From Arthrobacter sp. (GTDB taxonomy: Bacteria > Actinomycetota > Actinomycetes > Actinomycetales > Micrococcaceae): a DNA stretch of 7,563 bases. The translations under genes were made by a program, and so were the position numbers. This document shows, piece by piece, positions 4,139-7,563 of this stretch; position 1 is the stretch's first letter; every line of letters begins with the position of its first letter. Location of the stretch: assembly GCA_031178585.1 (NCBI GenBank), contig JAPSIT010000072.1:1-7563 (forward strand). The letters are read 5' to 3'. Under the pieces are notes generated by a model that worked only from the letters and a program-made list of their open reading frames with translations, searched no databases and had not been told where the DNA came from.

Positions 4139-6358
4139 CTAACCGCGTTCAAGGAACGCCTCCTTTTCGGGGTTCAGATAATCGTCGATAGCATCCGCCA
4201 GTGCCGGGTGGGCGGCCAGCGAAGGGTCGCGGCCCACGATGTCCTGGGCATCCTGCCGGGCGCGCGCAATGATCTCCTCATGCTCGAGCACCCGCAGGAG
4301 CTTCAGTGTGGACCTGCCTCCGGACTGGGAGGCACCGAGGATGTCACCTTCACGGCGCAGCTTCAGGTCCTCCTGGGACAGCTCGAAGCCATCGGTCGTG
4401 GCGGCCACCGCATCGAGGCGCCGGCGGCTGGGATGTCCCGGCTCCAGCGTGGTCACCAGCAGGCAGGTTCCCGGCAGCCCGCCGCGGCCCACGCGGCCAC
4501 GCAGCTGATGAAGCTGCGAGATGCCGAACCTGTCGGCGTCGAGGATGACCATCAGCGTGGCATTGTGAACGTCCACGCCCACTTCGATGACCGTGGTGGA
4601 TACCAGGAGCTTTGTTTGATTGGCTGTGAACGAGGCCATGGTCTCGGATTTAACGAGGGGATCCTGGCGCCCGTGCAGCGGTGCCAGTAGAACCCCGGCC
4701 AGGGACGGTTCCCCGCGGAGGTGCTCGACGACGGCAGTCACCGACGCCAGCTCGCGGGCGGAACCCTCGCCGTCCGGTTCCCCGGGCTCTGGTTCCGCTT
4801 CCCCTGGACTGAAGTCGCCGTCGTCGTCCGTTCCGATCTTAGGGCACACGACGTAGACCTGGTGGCCGGCCTCAATCTCTTCCCGCGACCGGGACCAGAT
4901 GCGGGAGGCCCAGGCGGGGTTCTCCGCGAGGCCCACCACATGTGTGGTGATCGGCGCCCGGCCGGCCGGAAGCTCATCCAGAACAGACGTTTCGAGGTCG
5001 CCGAACACCGTCATCGCCACTGTGCGGGGAATAGGTGTGGCAGTCATGACCAGCAGGTGCGGCGGCCTGCTCGCCTTGGCGCGCAGGGCGTCGCGCTGCT
5101 CCACACCGAACCGGTGCTGCTCGTCCACCACGATGAGGCCGAGGTCGTAGAAAGAGACGTTGTCGCTGAGCAGGGCGTGGGTGCCGACGATGATGCCGGC
5201 CGTGCCTGAAGCGGCGTCCAGCAGCGCCTGCTTCCGTGCTGCTGTGGGCATTGATCCGGTCAGCAGGCTGACCTGGACGGTGTGGTCCCCCATGCCGCCC
5301 AGCAGGCCGTCGCTTGCCAGCGGACCCAGCGTCCGCCTGATGGAGTCAAAGTGCTGCGACGCCAGGACTTCGGTGGGTGCCAGCAGGGCAGCCTGTCCCC
5401 CGGCGTCCACCACCTGGAGCATCGCGCGGAGCGCCACAATGGTCTTGCCCGAACCGACTTCGCCCTGCAGCAGCCGGTTCATGGGGACATCCTGTGACAG
5501 TTCAGTTGTGAGCGTCTTGCCCACCGCCGCCTGGCCGGAGGTCAGCGTGAAGGGAAGCTGCCGGTCGAAGGCTGCCAGCAGCCCGTCGGCGACGGGTCGA
5601 CGGGCCGTCGCTTCCTCCGCTGCCAGCTGGGCACGGCGGCGTGCGAGGGCGGACTGCAGGACCAGGGCCTCCTGGTACCGGAACCTGTCCTGTGCCCGGC
5701 GCCAGTCCCGAGGCGTCTGCGGTGCATGGATCAGTCTGTAGGCTTCCGGCAGCGGCAGGAACTTCCCGCGGGAGGAAATGGCGGCGGGCAGCGGGTCCTG
5801 CACGGCGTCCAGGTCTGCGGTCTTCAGCAGGGCGGACACGACTTTCTGGATGGACCAGCTGGTGAGACCTGCGGTGGCCGGGTAAACCGGGATGGGCATG
5901 GCCGCGAGCTTCTCCGGGTCCATGCCGGGGACATCCGGGTCCTCGTCCAGCAGCTGGTAGTCCGGGTTGGTGAGTCCCAGCGAACCGGCGTAGCGCGTCA
6001 CTTTTCCGGAGAACATGGCCCGCAGGCCGGGGTGCAGCTCATTCTTGGCCCGGTGTCCGTTGAAGAAACTGATCTTCAGCGTGCCGGTTTTGGCGTCGTC
6101 GGTAATGACGACGTCGATAATGAAGCCCTTCCGGGCGCGCATCTGCCGCTTGCTGTTGGAAACGACGCGGGCGATGAGGGTGACATCCTCATCAAATGGC
6201 AGCTCGCTGATGGGCGTGAGCTCGCCCCTGTTGAGATAGCGCCGTGGAAAGTAGTTGAGGAGACCGCCGACAGTGGTGATGCCCAAGTGCTTTTCAATCA
6301 CAGCCGCGGAACGCTTGCCGATCCGGCGTTCAAGACCCAGGTCAAGCTCGGCGGTCAT
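4139..6358 (-). CDS. recG: ATP-dependent DNA helicase RecG
   Basis: Superfamily 2 double-stranded DNA translocase that remodels stalled forks and branch-migrates Holliday junctions. The 739-residue protein is complete. N-terminal wedge/OB domain: about residues 1-165, with FPRRYLNRG (37-45) and the OB strand segment LKISFFNGHRAKNEL (94-108). Helicase domain 1: Walker A GEVGSGKT (299-306), APTEVLASQH (327-336), the DEQH box (412-415) and TATPIPRT (439-446). Helicase domain 2: STTVIEVGVDV (587-597) and motif VI QLRGRVGR (618-625). The TRG region follows, with SQEDLKLRREGDILGASQSG (661-680). An acidic, Pro/Gly-rich insertion occupies roughly 507-540 between helicase strands, where E. coli RecG has a shorter loop. 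The ATG at 6358 has GGAGGA (6367-6362) three bases upstream. It lies 58 bases after the DAK2 gene and 60 before rsmD, probably one operon, as in mycobacteria where recG also follows the DAK2 gene. Confidence 0.97.
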   Translation of the reverse strand: MTAELDLGLERRIGKRSAAVIEKHLGITTVGGLLNYFPRRYLNRGELTPISELPFDEDVTLIARVVSNSKRQMRARKGFIIDVVITDDAKTGTLKISFFNGHRAKNELHPGLRAMFSGKVTRYAGSLGLTNPDYQLLDEDPDVPGMDPEKLAAMPIPVYPATAGLTSWSIQKVVSALLKTADLDAVQDPLPAAISSRGKFLPLPEAYRLIHAPQTPRDWRRAQDRFRYQEALVLQSALARRRAQLAAEEATARRPVADGLLAAFDRQLPFTLTSGQAAVGKTLTTELSQDVPMNRLLQGEVGSGKTIVALRAMLQVVDAGGQAALLAPTEVLASQHFDSIRRTLGPLASDGLLGGMGDHTVQVSLLTGSMPTAARKQALLDAASGTAGIIVGTHALLSDNVSFYDLGLIVVDEQHRFGVEQRDALRAKASRPPHLLVMTATPIPRTVAMTVFGDLETSVLDELPAGRAPITTHVVGLAENPAWASRIWSRSREEIEAGHQVYVVCPKIGTDDDGDFSPGEAEPEPGEPDGEGSARELASVTAVVEHLRGEPSLAGVLLAPLHGRQDPLVKSETMASFTANQTKLLVSTTVIEVGVDVHNATLMVILDADRFGISQLHQLRGRVGRGGLPGTCLLVTTLEPGHPSRRRLDAVAATTDGFELSQEDLKLRREGDILGASQSGGRSTLKLLRVLEHEEIIARARQDAQDIVGRDPSLAAHPALADAIDDYLNPEKEAFLERG

Positions 6359-6361
6359 GAT

Positions 6362-6367
6362 TCCTCC
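6362..6367 (-). promoter_or_regulatory. Strong ribosome-binding site of recG
   Basis: GGAGGA on the minus strand precedes ATG (6358) by three bases (ATC), a little tight but close to a full anti-16S match. It confirms the recG start. The rest of the 58-base gap (6359-6416) holds an 11-base direct repeat and the palindrome GCCGGCCGGC, and no terminator. Confidence 0.7.
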
Positions 6368-6395
6368 GCATTCGCCGGCCGGCAGTGTCCATCGG

Positions 6396-6422
6396 CCTGC
6401 TCATCTGCACACCTGCTCATCT
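6396..6422. repeat. 11-base direct repeat around the stop codon of the DAK2 gene
   Basis: CCTGCTCATCT occurs at 6396-6406 and again at 6412-6422, a period of 16 bases. The second copy contains the TGA stop (6419-6417) of the DAK2-domain gene; the first lies just downstream of it. It may be the trace of a small duplication or of the event that shortened the gene, or chance. Confidence 0.6.
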
Positions 6423-7445
6423 TCCCTCAACACTGCTCCCGGCATCAGCCTCCACCGGGGCGGGGTCGCGCGGCCGGGCAAGCTCACTGACGGCCACATC
6501 GGTGGGTTCACCGAGGGAACGGATCAGCTCCAACGCGGGGACGGAGTCCAGGACATGGGCATGGACGCGCCAGCGGTACCGGCCCTCGGGGTCCGGTGAA
6601 CGCTCCACCTGGCTCATGATTACAGAATCGCCGAGTTCGTCGAGACGCTGCCTGAGGGTGGCGGCGTCAAGCGGCGACAGGCTGACCGTGCACATGACCT
6701 CCACGCCGTCATCGTCCGGCAAGTCGGCATGGATATGCGGATCCTGCACATCGTAGCCGTGCAGGCCGTCCAGCAGTTCGCTCTGGAGCTCCTCGCCCAG
6801 CACCGCGGACCGCAGGCAGTCGAGGATGAGCAGCATCCCCACACCGCCGGCGTCCACCACGTGCGCAGCCTGCAGGGCATCCAGCTGCTCTTCGGTGTGC
6901 ACCACCGCCTCCAGTGCGGCACCGACGGCGGCGTCCAGCACCAGTCCCAGGGCGTGGTTGCTGTCGTTCCCCTTCTGGGCAGCATCAACGGCGGCCGCGG
7001 CACGCGCCGCCGCCTCCATTACGGACAGCATGGTGCCGGGAACCGGATCACTCAGCGCGGACCATGCCCGGATCTGGGCCCTGTTCAGGGCGGTGGCAAG
7101 CAGGCTGGCGGTGAGCCTCGGCTGGCCGGTGAGGGGTTCCGCGGCTGCACAGAGAAAGACGGAAAACAGGGTGCCCGAGTTGCCTCGGGCCTGCTCCATT
7201 GCGGCCTGGCCCGCCTTCGCGAGGACCGCCCCGACGTCGTTCTGGGAAGCCTCATCCGGCAGGGACTCCTGAAGGGAGCGCGTTGCTGCGCGGACAGTGA
7301 GATAGAGGTTAGTGCCGGTGTCGCCGTCGGCCACCGGAAAGATGTTGATCGCGTTGAGGCGGTCGCTGTGGTTGCCCAGCGCCGTTTCGGCCTTGCCCAA
7401 CCACCGCTTCATCGCTGGCGCGTTGGCGGCAATCTTAGTCTGCAA
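6417..7445 (-). CDS. DAK2-domain, FakA-like fatty acid kinase subunit, short form lacking the C-terminal domain
   Basis: Related to the ATP-binding subunit FakA of the fatty acid kinase, which phosphorylates fatty acids presented by FakB (DegV-type) proteins. Visible: DAK2 kinase domain about residues 12-215, with the Mg-ATP loop NIFPVADGDTGTN (34-46; D40, D42), QARGNSGTLFS (85-95) and VDAGGVGM (197-204); then a central domain, about 245-320, with EVMCTVSL (C252) and RVHAHV (H295, H297). These correspond to the Cys and HxH that in staphylococcal FakA are reported to hold zinc. The protein stops at 342 residues; FakA proteins are usually about 550, so the C-terminal FakB-binding domain is missing, and recG starts 58 bases later, leaving no room for it. 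The TTG start (7445) is preferred: GGGA lies five bases upstream and the length before the ATP loop matches the family. An ATG at 7412 is the alternative but has no Shine-Dalgarno. Likely first gene of the DAK2-recG-rsmD unit. Confidence 0.85.
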   Translation of the reverse strand: MQTKIAANAPAMKRWLGKAETALGNHSDRLNAINIFPVADGDTGTNLYLTVRAATRSLQESLPDEASQNDVGAVLAKAGQAAMEQARGNSGTLFSVFLCAAAEPLTGQPRLTASLLATALNRAQIRAWSALSDPVPGTMLSVMEAAARAAAAVDAAQKGNDSNHALGLVLDAAVGAALEAVVHTEEQLDALQAAHVVDAGGVGMLLILDCLRSAVLGEELQSELLDGLHGYDVQDPHIHADLPDDDGVEVMCTVSLSPLDAATLRQRLDELGDSVIMSQVERSPDPEGRYRWRVHAHVLDSVPALELIRSLGEPTDVAVSELARPRDPAPVEADAGSSVEGR

Positions 7446-7563
7446 AGTGATCCCATCCCACGGAGTCAGCGGGCCGTCCCGCTACGGTTACGCCCGCCGC
7501 GTCATTCGCGCCGCGGGCCTGTACTGAGCCTATCCCAGCGAACCCCGGCGGCAGCTGGACTCC
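7446..7563. other. Non-coding upstream region of the DAK2 gene
   Basis: These 118 bases hold no convincing gene on either strand. GGGA at 7454-7451 (minus strand) is the ribosome-binding site for the TTG start. TAGGCT (7532-7527, minus strand) could be a -10 box giving a start near 7520, but no -35 match lies at the right distance. In related actinobacteria rpmB and other genes lie beyond the DAK2 gene; none is visible before the window ends. Confidence 0.4.

Noticed and set aside
6345..6406. Twenty-codon frame beginning MSRPMDTAG between the DAK2 gene and recG
   Set aside because: No ribosome-binding site, and it overlaps the strong recG site and start in another frame; likely chance.
5726..6490. 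A 254-codon plus-strand open frame opposite the start of recG
   Set aside because: Antisense to the conserved RecG N-terminal domain, with composition expected of a shadow frame.
7312..7527. Plus-strand frame ending RYGYARRVIRAAGLY, considered as the tail of another gene
   Set aside because: Most of it is antisense to the conserved DAK2 ATP-loop region, and only the last 80 bases are free; no family recognised.
7520..7560. GGTTCG on the minus strand, considered as the T-loop of a tRNA
   Set aside because: The flanking bases do not pair into a T stem or acceptor stem, and there is no CCA end.

Overview
The window is about 65% G+C and looks like chromosome from a high-GC actinobacterium, most likely a member of the Micrococcaceae close to Arthrobacter or Pseudarthrobacter. 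This rests on protein style (a cysteine-less L32, actinobacterial-type RecG, CoaD and DUF177), GTG/TTG starts and the gene order. The genus is an inference; no search was run. There is no sign of prophage, insertion sequence, CRISPR array, plasmid or RNA gene. It is an ordinary core-gene neighbourhood, and I did not find an exotic new system in it.

Layout, read along the minus strand from right to left: a short, FakA-like DAK2-domain protein (7445-6417), the branch-migration helicase RecG (6358-4139), the 16S rRNA methyltransferase RsmD (4078-3473), then, after an interruption, the CoA-pathway enzyme CoaD (1378-878), a DUF177/YceD protein (about 755-231) and ribosomal protein L32 (194 to beyond base 1). 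The interruption is a two-gene plus-strand unit at 1472-3468: a fold-type I PLP aminotransferase followed by a spermidine-synthase-like protein. It reads divergently from coaD and converges on rsmD with only 4 bases between the stop codons.

Functionally the minus-strand genes are housekeeping: DNA repair and recombination (RecG), ribosome maturation and structure (RsmD, DUF177, L32), cofactor synthesis (CoaD) and possibly fatty-acid phosphorylation (the DAK2 protein). DAK2-recG-rsmD have gaps of about 60 bases and look like one transcription unit. DUF177-rpmF is the conserved yceD-rpmF pair and has its own clear promoter (813-841), which contains a 14-base palindrome. coaD has a -10-like hexamer placed so that its mRNA would be leaderless.

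Points most worth a second look: the FakA-like protein lacks the usual C-terminal domain but keeps the ATP-site and Cys/HxH motifs; DUF177 seems to start at a rare ATT codon behind a good Shine-Dalgarno site; the spermidine-synthase-like protein lacks part of the canonical catalytic motif; and RecG carries an acidic insertion. Stretches without genes are all under 120 bases; their contents are given in the entries below.
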